DNA of 64,000 bases, from positions 283,450 through 347,449 of the forward strand of contig NZ_KE383978.1 in assembly GCF_000423105.1 (NCBI RefSeq). Direction: 5' to 3'. Below are positions 8,732 through 17,314 of this stretch, piece by piece. The translations under genes and the position numbers were made by a program. Numbering within the stretch: position 1 is the stretch's first letter; the number at the start of each line of letters is the position of its first letter. Origin of the DNA: Halalkalibacillus halophilus DSM 18494 (GTDB lineage Bacteria; Bacillota; Bacilli; Bacillales; Alkalibacillaceae). Below the pieces are notes generated by a model that saw only the letters and a program-made list of their open reading frames with translations, searched no databases and was not told where the DNA came from.

Positions 8732-10528
8732 ATGGATAAAAAGGTTGGACGAAACGACCCGTGTCCATGTGGCAGTGGAAAAAAATACAAAAAATGTTGT
8801 GAGAATGATAATGTAATAAGCTTTAACCAAGATCACGTGAAGAAAGAATTGGCAGAGATATGGGAAGAAGTAATGCAGCATTCAATCGAAAAATACCCGC
8901 AATTTATGGAAAAAGCTGATCAATCAAATATGATGGATGTGTTGAAGCAGTTACATTTAACGCTAGCTCATGCGAATAAAGAAGGGGAAGTAGCTAGGTT
9001 TGTGACGAAAAAGCAGAAGCAAGTGAAGCGAAAGTCGATTTATGACACGTTAGAAGAATGGAAAAATGTAACTTTCACTGTTCTTCAAGCAAGTGAAAGT
9101 ATTTCTATGGATGATCAGTATGTAAAAGTGGAGGACTACTTCACTGGAGAAAAATGGAGTTTATATAAAGGGTCGATGAGTTCTGATGAAATTAAAAAAG
9201 GCGAGTATATCAGCGGTCATTGTTTGAAATGGTTAGATGAGGTTAGGCTAGCACCACTTGGTATACCAGGCGATCAATTAACTATGGATCAGATAAATAA
9301 GCAACTTCAATTAAGAAAAGACGAAAACTCCAGAAAGCTATTAAATGCTTATCTCCAAGATGCTTTGATTATTTGGTTTGAGGCTTTTGATAACAGCGCA
9401 TATGACCGGATTTCCGCGTTTCCAAAAGCGAAACAAGTAATGGATGAATTATTACAACGAATTGGGACTACATCTAAACATTCAGAAGAAAAAGAACTAA
9501 TTCAAATGATGTGGCTAAATTATTTCCGTGATAAGCAGCCAAATTTCAATAAACCAACAATCATGGCAGGCGCTTTACATTATTATTATAATTATTTTAT
9601 TCTATCTCCACACAAACAAGAAGATTTGACGATAAAAGCATTGGCAAATCTATATAATGTTTCGGCCTCAAGCTTATCTAAACGGATTGATGATATTATT
9701 ATGTATGGCTATGAGTTATTTGAGCGGGCAAATGAGGAATTACAGGGGCCAGAAATGATGGATGAGGGTTCAGATCAAATGGAAATTGATCCATTTCAAA
9801 ATTCATCTACATCTACTAGTAAAAGTGAAGCGAATTATATGATTTTTGATGTTATATATAATCAAGATTTATCCGAACAAGAAAAAAGTGACCTTCTTAG
9901 TCAGGCTCTAGAGTTAGATCCAGAAAACGTTGATGGCATTATGGTATTAGCTGACATGTGCGAGGAAAGTGATGAAAAAGAGAATATACTAAAGCATGCA
10001 ATAAATGTTGCCACTAAAGCCGTAGATTTCGACTTATTGGAAACCATCGAGTATCCTTGGGCGGTTCACGAAGCTAGGCCCTACTTTATTGCTAGTCATC
10101 GCTTAGCACAATTTTACCGAGAGGAAGGTAGAATGTCTGAAGCGATTAAATTAATGGAAAAGCTGGTGGAATGGAATGAGGAAGACAATATTGGAGTTAG
10201 ATATGGACTTATTCCATTGTTGATTCAGGAAGGTCACTTGGACGATGCTGAGCTCCTGTTAGATATGTACGAAGAAGAGGAATCAACACATATGTTGTAC
10301 AATCTGGCTTTGTATTTAATTGCAAAAGAAGCTTCGAAGCAGAGAATTCATTCGAGCTTAAAAAAAGCCAAGAGTTTAAATTCCAAAGTTCCCAAATACC
10401 TTAAAAATAAGAAAAAGACACAACAGGCTAAAGTTGGTATGGGATTTACTTTAGGCGGAGAAGAAGAAGCTATCGATTATGCAAAATTGGCTTTTGACGC
10501 ATGGCAACCTTATGTGGAATACCTATAA
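8732..10528 (+). CDS. SEC-C zinc-motif protein with helical/TPR-like body
   Basis: A 598-residue cytoplasmic protein. It starts with MDKKVGRNDPCPCGSGKKYK followed by KCC, the SEC-C zinc-binding motif (CPC...CC) also found at the SecA C-terminus. The middle holds a helix-turn-helix-like segment (LTIKALANLYNVSASSLSKR, about residues 304-323). The last 230 residues look like TPR repeats (LDPENVDGIMVLADM and similar). The open frame extends upstream to 8675, but GGAGGG sits just before the ATG at 8732 and the SEC-C motif normally lies at the very N-terminus. Function unknown; a protein-interaction role is a guess. Confidence 0.8.
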   Translation: MDKKVGRNDPCPCGSGKKYKKCCENDNVISFNQDHVKKELAEIWEEVMQHSIEKYPQFMEKADQSNMMDVLKQLHLTLAHANKEGEVARFVTKKQKQVKRKSIYDTLEEWKNVTFTVLQASESISMDDQYVKVEDYFTGEKWSLYKGSMSSDEIKKGEYISGHCLKWLDEVRLAPLGIPGDQLTMDQINKQLQLRKDENSRKLLNAYLQDALIIWFEAFDNSAYDRISAFPKAKQVMDELLQRIGTTSKHSEEKELIQMMWLNYFRDKQPNFNKPTIMAGALHYYYNYFILSPHKQEDLTIKALANLYNVSASSLSKRIDDIIMYGYELFERANEELQGPEMMDEGSDQMEIDPFQNSSTSTSKSEANYMIFDVIYNQDLSEQEKSDLLSQALELDPENVDGIMVLADMCEESDEKENILKHAINVATKAVDFDLLETIEYPWAVHEARPYFIASHRLAQFYREEGRMSEAIKLMEKLVEWNEEDNIGVRYGLIPLLIQEGHLDDAELLLDMYEEEESTHMLYNLALYLIAKEASKQRIHSSLKKAKSLNSKVPKYLKNKKKTQQAKVGMGFTLGGEEEAIDYAKLAFDAWQPYVEYL

Positions 10529-10556
10529 GAGCGTCTATAGTTCTTGTATAAGTGGT

Positions 10557-10610
10557 ACGGGCTACTTTCACCCCCTTTTAACTCAAGTGAAAGTAGCCTG
10601 AATTTTTTTT
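10557..10610 (+). terminator. Intrinsic terminator after the SEC-C gene
   Basis: The stem GGCTACTTTCAC/GTGAAAGTAGCC encloses a 15-base loop and is followed by eight T residues. Confidence 0.9.
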
Positions 10611-10676
10611 CGTCTGACTTTCCATTAAAACGTAAAATATATAAGATGTACCATAAATAAAAATTCATCTAACAGG

Positions 10677-10705
10677 TTGACTTTTCTTCATAAAGAAAAT
10701 ATAAT
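10677..10705 (+). promoter_or_regulatory. Sigma-A promoter of the disaccharide operon
   Basis: TTGACT at 10677-10682 and a perfect TATAAT at 10700-10705 are separated by exactly 17 bases. Transcription would start near 10712, about 110 bases before the first GH65 gene, leaving room for the two operators that follow. Confidence 0.85.
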
Positions 10706-10748
10706 TTTCATACAATAACATTAATTATTATATTTTTTTGAGAGTTTA

Positions 10749-10764
10749 CTAAAACGTTTTCGTA
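10749..10764. promoter_or_regulatory. LacI/CcpA-type operator 1
   Basis: The sequence around AAAACGTTTT is a palindrome with the central CG of LacI-family operators. It lies about 37 bases downstream of the predicted start site, where a bound repressor would block elongation. The LacI-family regulator encoded at 17315 is the obvious candidate; CcpA is the alternative. Confidence 0.65.
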
Positions 10765-10782
10765 AATTTTTTTGCAATATAA

Positions 10783-10796
10783 AGTAAGCGTTTTCA
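10783..10796. promoter_or_regulatory. cre-like operator 2
   Basis: AGTAAGCGTTTTCA read on the minus strand is TGAAAACGCTTACT, matching 13 of 14 positions of the Bacillus catabolite-responsive element TGWAANCGNTNWCA. It lies 34 bases downstream of operator 1 and 26 bases before the GH65 start codon. CcpA repression by preferred sugars is the simplest reading. Confidence 0.65.
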
Positions 10797-10821
10797 AGGC
10801 GTTACATATGAGGAGAATTAG

Positions 10822-13182
10822 ATGATTCGGTATGACCGCGGACAAGATGAGTATAAAGATTGGATTGTATCTGAAAGCGATTTCAATCCGAGCCATTTAA
10901 GAAAGCTTGAAGCTGTCATGGCTTTGGGAAATGGTTACATGGGACTTCGTTCTTCTTTAGAAGAAGCATATCCACACGCGAAACGTAATTTATTCGTAAA
11001 TGGAACCTTCAATCAGGCAGATCCGACTGAAGTGACAGAGCTTCCGAATCTAGCTGACGTAACACAAATAGACTTCCTAGTTGATGGGACACGATTTCAT
11101 TTAGAGATTGGGGAGATAGAGCATCATACGAGGGATTTAAATGTAAATACAGCAGAGCTTTCTAGAGATTTGGTATGGAAATCACCGGAAGGCAAACGGC
11201 TGCACATTCAAACGAGAAGAATTGTATCGTTGGCTCAAAAGCATTTAATTGCAAACGAGATAAAAATAAAAGCTTTGGACCAACCGGTAGCTCTTAAGAT
11301 AATTAGCTCTATTGATGGTCAGACCACTAACTCAGGAGCGCAGCATTTCCTCAACGGGACTCCGCGTGTATACGGTGACTATTTGCTGGAGTATCAACAA
11401 ACCACTCGTCAATCGGAAGTGGAGGTTGTTCTAGCGAGTGAACACCGTATAAACCAATCAATAACAGTGGATAAACTGATGGAACGTCGGAAGGTCGGGT
11501 TTGGCTATAATTTAAATTTAGAATCAGGCGAATCCGTTACGATGGAAAAATTCACTGCGGTGTATACAAGTAGAGATCGAGAATTCTTAGACCAACACGC
11601 ACAACCACTAGATATTTCATCTCATGCCCATGGGCTTTTAAAAGAATTAACGAACCAGTCCTACGAAGAAGTTTATCTAGCTCATAAGGAAGCATGGAAA
11701 AACTCAGTTTGGAATCGTTACAATCTTCATATTGATAGCGAGGATAACTTTGACCAACTAGCGACCAGATTTTCCATGTATCATATGTCGATTATGACCC
11801 CTGCCCATGATGATCGAATGGGAATTGGGGCAAAAGGATTATCCGGTGAAGGTTATAAAGGGCATTCATTTTGGGATACAGAAATTTTCGTCTTACCATT
11901 CTTTACGTATTCGAACCCGAGTATCGCAAAATCACTTCTTACGTATCGTTACCATGGTTTAGAAAGTGCTAGAAAGAAAGCGAAGGAAAATGGGTATGAA
12001 GGGGCGATGTACCCTTGGGAAATGGCTTTTCCAGACGAAGGGGAAGTAACTCCTTTATACGGTGATATCGATATCGTTACAGGTGAAAGAAGTAAGATTT
12101 GGACGGGATTGATTGAACAACATATTACAGCTGATATCGCTTTTGCGGTAGATCAATATGTAAGAATCACTGGTGATCAAACGTTCTTAAATGATTACGG
12201 ATATGAAATGATTTTCGAATGTGCCAACTTCTGGGCTAGTCGACTAGAGTGGAATGCGCAAGAAACGCGTTACGAAATTACCAATGTGATCGGTCCAGAT
12301 GAATATAAAGAACATATCAATAACAACGCATATACCAATTACCTAGCGTACTTCACCTTAAAGCTTGCGAAACAAAGTTATGAGTATCTTTCATCACAGA
12401 ACGAAAACGTTTTCGAACACTTGAAACAGAATATTAATCTTGCACAAAGCTATCAAATGTGGCAAGAGAAAGCTTCTCAATTATATTTACCAGAACCAAA
12501 AAGAGAGCAATTGGTCATCCCACAAGATGATACTTATCTGGACTTACCAGAAATTGATTTAACGAAATACCGCAATCAACCGCAACCAAGAACGATTTAT
12601 AAAGATTACAATCAGCAGCAAATTAATGGGATTCAAGTGACCAAGCAAGCAGATGTGCTCGTGTTGATCTATTTATTGGAACAAACTTCTTTAAAAGATG
12701 ACTTAGAATTTACAGAAAAGCTGAAACGAGCAAACTTTGACTACTACGAACCACGTACATTACATGATTCATCACTAAGCTTATCTACACACGCTATTCT
12801 AGCTAGTGATTTGAATAACTTAGAACTTGCTTATAAAATGTTCCAAAAAGCTTCTAGAACAGACCTAGGTGAGAATATGCAGTCTTCTCAGGAAGGCATT
12901 CACGCCGCCTCGATTGCAGGAATTTGGAATATTGCGGTGTTTGGTTTCGGAGGCGTTCGCTTAACTGCGGAAGGGTTGTCGATTCAACCGAAATTACCGA
13001 AACAGTGGTCAGCCTTATCCTTTAATATCGATTGGAAAGGTGAACAATTAAGAGTCAACGTGCAAGATTCAGAGGTTACCATTTCAAAAGATTCATCGAA
13101 TGAATTGGAACTGCTGATTAACAACCAGTCTGTTAGGCTCGAGGACACGATTACCGTTCCTTTGGCTTTACAAAATATTTAA
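10822..13182 (+). CDS. Glycoside phosphorylase GH65 (first copy)
   Basis: A 786-residue member of GH65, inverting phosphorylases that split alpha-linked glucosides such as maltose, kojibiose, nigerose or trehalose with phosphate to give beta-glucose 1-phosphate. ALGNGYMGLRSS (about 33-44) begins the N-terminal beta-sandwich. GHSFWDTEIF belongs to the substrate pocket, and Glu494 in IGPDEYKEHINNN is the general acid. It has no signal peptide, so it acts on imported sugar. GAGGAG precedes the ATG. It is the first gene of the operon, with its own operators. The exact disaccharide cannot be read from sequence by eye; a second, diverged GH65 lies at 19085. Confidence 0.92.
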   Translation: MIRYDRGQDEYKDWIVSESDFNPSHLRKLEAVMALGNGYMGLRSSLEEAYPHAKRNLFVNGTFNQADPTEVTELPNLADVTQIDFLVDGTRFHLEIGEIEHHTRDLNVNTAELSRDLVWKSPEGKRLHIQTRRIVSLAQKHLIANEIKIKALDQPVALKIISSIDGQTTNSGAQHFLNGTPRVYGDYLLEYQQTTRQSEVEVVLASEHRINQSITVDKLMERRKVGFGYNLNLESGESVTMEKFTAVYTSRDREFLDQHAQPLDISSHAHGLLKELTNQSYEEVYLAHKEAWKNSVWNRYNLHIDSEDNFDQLATRFSMYHMSIMTPAHDDRMGIGAKGLSGEGYKGHSFWDTEIFVLPFFTYSNPSIAKSLLTYRYHGLESARKKAKENGYEGAMYPWEMAFPDEGEVTPLYGDIDIVTGERSKIWTGLIEQHITADIAFAVDQYVRITGDQTFLNDYGYEMIFECANFWASRLEWNAQETRYEITNVIGPDEYKEHINNNAYTNYLAYFTLKLAKQSYEYLSSQNENVFEHLKQNINLAQSYQMWQEKASQLYLPEPKREQLVIPQDDTYLDLPEIDLTKYRNQPQPRTIYKDYNQQQINGIQVTKQADVLVLIYLLEQTSLKDDLEFTEKLKRANFDYYEPRTLHDSSLSLSTHAILASDLNNLELAYKMFQKASRTDLGENMQSSQEGIHAASIAGIWNIAVFGFGGVRLTAEGLSIQPKLPKQWSALSFNIDWKGEQLRVNVQDSEVTISKDSSNELELLINNQSVRLEDTITVPLALQNI
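12412..12425. promoter_or_regulatory. Intragenic operator-like palindrome inside the first GH65 gene
   Basis: CGAAAACGTTTTCG is a perfect 14-base palindrome inside the coding region, sharing 12 central bases with operator 1 at 10749. It sits about 1.65 kb downstream of that operator. It could be an auxiliary LacI-family site, in the manner of lac O2, or chance codon usage. Confidence 0.4.
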
Positions 13183-13206
13183 TACATTTAGGGGAGGAAT
13201 TATATT

Positions 13207-14454
13207 ATGAAGTTTAATAAACTTTTTGGTTTATTATTGGTTAGTATGCTACTTGTGTTAGCGGCTTGTGGCGGGGATGACAGCGAGGAAGGTAGCGACG
13301 ACGCTGTCAATGAAGACGGTGAAGTAGAACAAATTTCGATTTTCCAAAGTAAAGTAGAGATCACAGAATCGCTAGAAGATTTAGCAGAAATTTATGAAGA
13401 AGAAACAGGAATTGAAGTGGAAATCATCGGTACAACAGGTGATGACTATTTGTCACAGTTACAAGTTCGATTAAACAGTAACCAAGGTCCATCTATTTTA
13501 ACTGTTCAAAACGAGCAAGTGGCTCAGCAATTAGAGTCCTATGTATATGATTTAAGTGACGAAGCAATTACAGAAAACTTAGCTCCAGATATGGGCTTAG
13601 AGCACGATGGTAAGATTGTTGGCCTTCCATATGGAATTGAAGGATTCGGCCTAGTTTATAACCAAGATTTAGTAGATCCATCAGAAATTACGGACTATGA
13701 TTCTTTCGTAAGTAAATTACAAGAGTTTGAAGAAGAAGGAATTAGCGGCTTAACTCTTTCTCAAGAAGCGTATTTCTTGATTGGACACATTAGTAACTAT
13801 CCTTTCTCTTTACAAGATGATTACCAAGAATTTATTGATCAGTTAAATGCAGGCGAAGTGTCTATGGCTGAAACGGAAGAATTCCAAGATTGGGCTCAGT
13901 TTATGGAAGCAATTCGTGAGCATACAGTGAATCCAATGGACGTGAATTATGACCGTCAAGTTGGGGACTTCGTAAACGGAGAAACTGCAATGATTCACCA
14001 AGGTAACTGGGTTTCTGGTATGTTAGAAGATTATGAGTTAGATTTCGAAGTAGGCTTAATGCCATTCCCATTACAAGGAAATGACCAGCAAATCGTTGGC
14101 GTTGGAGGTAACTGGGGAGTAAATAATCAAAAAGACCAAGCGGAAATTGATGCAGCTATTGATTTCTTAGAGTGGATGCATGATAGTGAAGAAGGGCAAG
14201 AAGCGATTGTACAGGACATGGGACACGTTCCAGGTTTCACACATATCGATGCGGATGACTTAGACCCATTAGCAACAGAAGTATTAGAAGCTTCTAATAG
14301 TGGCGAAACGATTCCTTGGGCGCATAACTATTACCCAGCAGACATTGTTCCAAACAATATGACACCAGTAGCTGAAGAGTTCTTCCTAGACGATAGCATG
14401 TCTGGAGAAGCATTCCTAGAAAGCTTAGATCAAGCTTGGCAAGACGCGCAATAA
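13207..14454 (+). CDS. ABC transporter sugar-binding lipoprotein
   Basis: A 415-residue extracellular solute-binding protein of the family-1 (MalE-like) type. The signal peptide ends in the lipobox LVLAAC, with lipidated Cys21, followed by an Asp/Glu-rich linker. The mature part has the two-lobe pattern with QVRLNSNQGPSILTVQNEQV and a conserved GNWGVNNQ segment. It should deliver the disaccharide to the two permeases encoded downstream. GGGGAGG precedes the ATG. A hairpin and a 430-base spacer after it suggest that it is made in excess over the permeases, as is usual for binding proteins. Confidence 0.92.
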   Translation: MKFNKLFGLLLVSMLLVLAACGGDDSEEGSDDAVNEDGEVEQISIFQSKVEITESLEDLAEIYEEETGIEVEIIGTTGDDYLSQLQVRLNSNQGPSILTVQNEQVAQQLESYVYDLSDEAITENLAPDMGLEHDGKIVGLPYGIEGFGLVYNQDLVDPSEITDYDSFVSKLQEFEEEGISGLTLSQEAYFLIGHISNYPFSLQDDYQEFIDQLNAGEVSMAETEEFQDWAQFMEAIREHTVNPMDVNYDRQVGDFVNGETAMIHQGNWVSGMLEDYELDFEVGLMPFPLQGNDQQIVGVGGNWGVNNQKDQAEIDAAIDFLEWMHDSEEGQEAIVQDMGHVPGFTHIDADDLDPLATEVLEASNSGETIPWAHNYYPADIVPNNMTPVAEEFFLDDSMSGEAFLESLDQAWQDAQ

Positions 14455-14471
14455 ACGAACGATAGAAATTG

Positions 14472-14512
14472 AATAACAGGGTCGCCCCATGTGGTGTCCC
14501 TGTTATATTTTA
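14472..14512 (+). terminator. Stem-loop after the binding-protein gene, probable partial terminator
   Basis: The stem ATAACAGGG/CCCTGTTAT is followed by only a weak T stretch (ATTTTAC). In binding-protein operons such a hairpin commonly protects the upstream message and lets a fraction of polymerase continue into the permease genes. Confidence 0.6.
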
Positions 14513-14601
14513 CTAAACACTTATATAAGGTGCTGTTAAGGATTATTGTTATAGAGTGACGAGATCAATTTGAGTGCGTAATTGGCTGAAGGGATGAATT
14601 T

Positions 14602-14765
14602 TAAGTGTGCGCGCGTTCGGATGCCGGCATAAAGGAGCCCTTTTCGGGTGAAAAAGATTGGATGCCGGCATGCAGAAGGCCGATTCGGGTGAGAAAAAGT
14701 TTATGCCGGCAAGCGAAGCATGTTTGCCGGCATACGCGCACAAATGCCGGCAAAAGCACACGATT
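14602..14765. repeat. Phased 20-21 bp intergenic array (TGCCGGCA type)
   Basis: Inside the 430-base spacer between the binding-protein and permease genes, motifs start at 14622 (TGCCGGCAT), 14643 (TTCGGGTGA), 14663 (TGCCGGCAT), 14684 (TTCGGGTGA), 14704 (TGCCGGCAA), 14725 (TGCCGGCAT) and 14745 (TGCCGGCAA). The steps alternate 21 and 20 bases. It is the sister of the array at 6576. The small open frames on both strands here are repeat artefacts. No promoter for the permeases is obvious between 14766 and 14883. Confidence 0.82.
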
Positions 14766-14883
14766 TAAAATCCAACCTTCTCACTTCCGCATCTAAACCA
14801 GGAAGATAAACATAACAATGAAGTTTAACAGCACCATATATGAACAGTGAAGTACTACTGCAACAGAGAAAAGAGGGATTTCA

Positions 14884-15759
14884 TTGAATAAACATCATAA
14901 TAAATTTTGGTATCTGCTATTTACTTTGCCATTAATTATCATCTTTGCGACGGTGGTATTGATTCCTTTCTTTATCGGGTTATTTTATTCCTTTTTTGAA
15001 TGGGATGGATTCTCAAACAATCCGATGGTCTATGTAGGAATCGACAATTATATCGCGTTATTAGATGATGGTAGGTTTGGTCAGTCCGCATGGTTAACGC
15101 TTAAGTTTACGATTATGAGTTTGATTTTAGTGAACGTTTTAGGATTAGGATTTGCCTTATTAGTTACCTCGGCATTAAAATCAACTAATTTTGCTCGGAC
15201 GATGTTTTTCATGCCGAACTTAATTGGTGGGTTAATTTTAGGGTATATTTGGCAGTTTATTTTCTCCGACGCGTTTAGAATTATTGGGGATCTTACCGGG
15301 AACGAACGGATATTCTTTAACTGGTTAAATGATACTGATTTTGCGATGTATGCATTAGTTATCGTATTCTCTTGGCAGATGGCTGGTTATATGATGATTA
15401 TTTATATTGCTGGTATTCAAAGTATTCCTGGAGAAGTGATGGAATCAGCACAGATCGATGGGGCGAACTATTGGCAGCGTTTTAAAAATATTGTATTTCC
15501 ACTGCTCATGCCAGCACTGACGATTAGTTTATTCTTAACTCTGTCCTTTGGTTTTAAAATATATGATACGAACCTCTCGCTGACAGGCGGGGGACCAGCG
15601 TTATCAACAGAACTTTTAGCGATGCAAATTTATAATGAAATATTCGGTTACAACAATTACGGGTATGGTCAGGCAAAAGCAATTGTCTTTTTCATTGTGA
15701 TTGCGACGATTACGCTGACACAAGTTTATGTCACGAAGAAAAGAGAGGTGGAGATGTAA
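14884..15759 (+). CDS. ABC sugar permease, MalF-like
   Basis: A 291-residue integral membrane protein with about six transmembrane helices, the first at residues 9-31. The cytoplasmic EAA loop, ESAQIDGANYWQRFKNIVFP, which docks the ATPase, lies at about residues 186-205. The start is a TTG: GAGGG lies eight bases upstream and no ATG is in frame nearby. Its stop codon abuts the ATG of the second permease. With the lipoprotein at 13207 it forms a CUT1-type carbohydrate importer. Confidence 0.92.
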   Translation: MNKHHNKFWYLLFTLPLIIIFATVVLIPFFIGLFYSFFEWDGFSNNPMVYVGIDNYIALLDDGRFGQSAWLTLKFTIMSLILVNVLGLGFALLVTSALKSTNFARTMFFMPNLIGGLILGYIWQFIFSDAFRIIGDLTGNERIFFNWLNDTDFAMYALVIVFSWQMAGYMMIIYIAGIQSIPGEVMESAQIDGANYWQRFKNIVFPLLMPALTISLFLTLSFGFKIYDTNLSLTGGGPALSTELLAMQIYNEIFGYNNYGYGQAKAIVFFIVIATITLTQVYVTKKREVEM

Positions 15760-16596
15760 ATGAGTTTCTTCAAAAGATATTTGAAAGAATTTATGCTCGC
15801 ATTTGGCTCTCTCTTATTCTTATCACCGATCTACATTATGTTTGTAAACTCATTTAAAGACCGTTCCCAACTGTATGAAAATGTTCTTGCCTTACCTGAG
15901 ACTTTAACGTTTGAACATTATATTCGGGCAATGGATCGAATGAATTTCGGCTTAGCATTTTTTAACTCGATGGTTATTACGGTAATCTCCGTGTTCTTTA
16001 TCGTTATTTTATCTTCGATGACAGCATGGATGTTAGTCCGGAAAGATAATGTGTGGAGTAGAATCATATTCATGACGTTAATAGCGACCATGCTTATTCC
16101 GTTCCAAACGATTATGATGCCACTCTTACAATTGATGGACCAAATCATGCAAACGACAGGAATCCCGATGTTAAATACTCGCGGTGGCCTGATATTTATG
16201 CATATTGGATTTAATGCCAGTTTAGCTGTGTTCTTGTATCATGGGTTTATCAAGTCCATTCCGATTTCTTTAGAGGAATCAGCAGAAATTGATGGTGCTA
16301 ATAAATTGACGGTCTTTTGGAAAATTATCTTCCCAATTTTAAAGCCAATTACTGTAACCGTGATTATTTTAAATGTTATTCAGATTTGGAATGACTACCT
16401 GTTACCATCGCTCGTACTAACAGACAAGGATTTACGAACGATTCCACTTGCGACGTTCTACTTCTTTGGTGAATTTACGATTCAGTGGAACCAAGCGATG
16501 GCAGGGCTCGTGTTAACAATTATTCCAGTCGTCATCTTTTATGTCTTTGCGCAAAAGCACATCATTAGAGGAATCGGCGAAGGGGCAGTTAAGTAA
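15760..16596 (+). CDS. ABC sugar permease, MalG-like
   Basis: A 278-residue partner permease with six predicted helices and its own EAA loop, EESAEIDGANKLTVFWKIIF. It starts on the base after the stop of the first permease, indicating translational coupling. No ATP-binding subunit is encoded anywhere in the operon, so the importer must borrow a shared MsmX/UgpC-type ATPase encoded elsewhere, as known for several Bacillus CUT1 importers. Confidence 0.92.
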   Translation: MSFFKRYLKEFMLAFGSLLFLSPIYIMFVNSFKDRSQLYENVLALPETLTFEHYIRAMDRMNFGLAFFNSMVITVISVFFIVILSSMTAWMLVRKDNVWSRIIFMTLIATMLIPFQTIMMPLLQLMDQIMQTTGIPMLNTRGGLIFMHIGFNASLAVFLYHGFIKSIPISLEESAEIDGANKLTVFWKIIFPILKPITVTVIILNVIQIWNDYLLPSLVLTDKDLRTIPLATFYFFGEFTIQWNQAMAGLVLTIIPVVIFYVFAQKHIIRGIGEGAVK

Positions 16597-16614
16597 GAAA
16601 GATGAGGTGGCAAC

Positions 16615-17310
16615 ATGAATAGAAACGGACTATCTGGTTGGATCGTTTCTTTATCAAAATGGATCGCTAAACTAACAACAACGAATATCATGTGGTTCTT
16701 AATCAACCTTCCGACATGGTTTGTATTCTATTCATGGGTTACCAGTGAACAGAAGTTAGCACTGATTCACTTTATTTTATTTATACTCGTGATGACATTC
16801 TTATTCTTTCCATCTACTCGAGCGATGTTTATGTCGTTACGCTATTGGATTATGGAACAGGATGACAAGGATCAACGAACGCACTACCTAAGAACGTTGA
16901 TCAAAAACTACCGGAAATTTTTAAAGACAAACGTACTATTTTCAGTCATCTGGCTTATCTGGATCATTGATCTTTATATTGTATATGGAATATCGGATAG
17001 CTTATTTGCGGCATTTGTTGTGATCGGAGTTTTATTATATGGCGCACAGATGATCTATTTCTGTCTAGAGTCCCATTTTGAAATGTCGACGATGGAGAAG
17101 TTAAAATATGCTGCGTTAGGTGTCGTGGGGAGTCCATTTCTAACCGCCTATATCATTGTAATTTCAGCAATGGTGACATATATTACGGTGGTTCACTTCC
17201 TAGCATTATTACCATTTGTATCCGGGGTTATTATCGCCTTTCTATCTTTACTTATGTTCCATCATTGGGCGGATCGGTTGAAAGTAAAAGCAATTAAAAA
17301 GAGGAAGTGA
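16615..17310 (+). CDS. YesL-like (DUF624) membrane protein
   Basis: A 231-residue membrane protein with about five hydrophobic helices. The N-terminal NIMWFLINLPTWFVFY segment and the mid-protein WLIWIIDLY resemble the YesL/DUF624 family, which is habitually encoded beside carbohydrate ABC importers. Its biochemical role is not established. The ribosome site GATGAGGTGG precedes the ATG, and the next gene begins four bases after its stop. Confidence 0.75.
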   Translation: MNRNGLSGWIVSLSKWIAKLTTTNIMWFLINLPTWFVFYSWVTSEQKLALIHFILFILVMTFLFFPSTRAMFMSLRYWIMEQDDKDQRTHYLRTLIKNYRKFLKTNVLFSVIWLIWIIDLYIVYGISDSLFAAFVVIGVLLYGAQMIYFCLESHFEMSTMEKLKYAALGVVGSPFLTAYIIVISAMVTYITVVHFLALLPFVSGVIIAFLSLLMFHHWADRLKVKAIKKRK

Positions 17311-17314
17311 AGTT

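Noticed and set aside
14549..14796. Open frames on both strands in the binding-protein/permease spacer
   Set aside because: Same repeat artefact as at 6.5 kb; no start signal and no protein-like composition.
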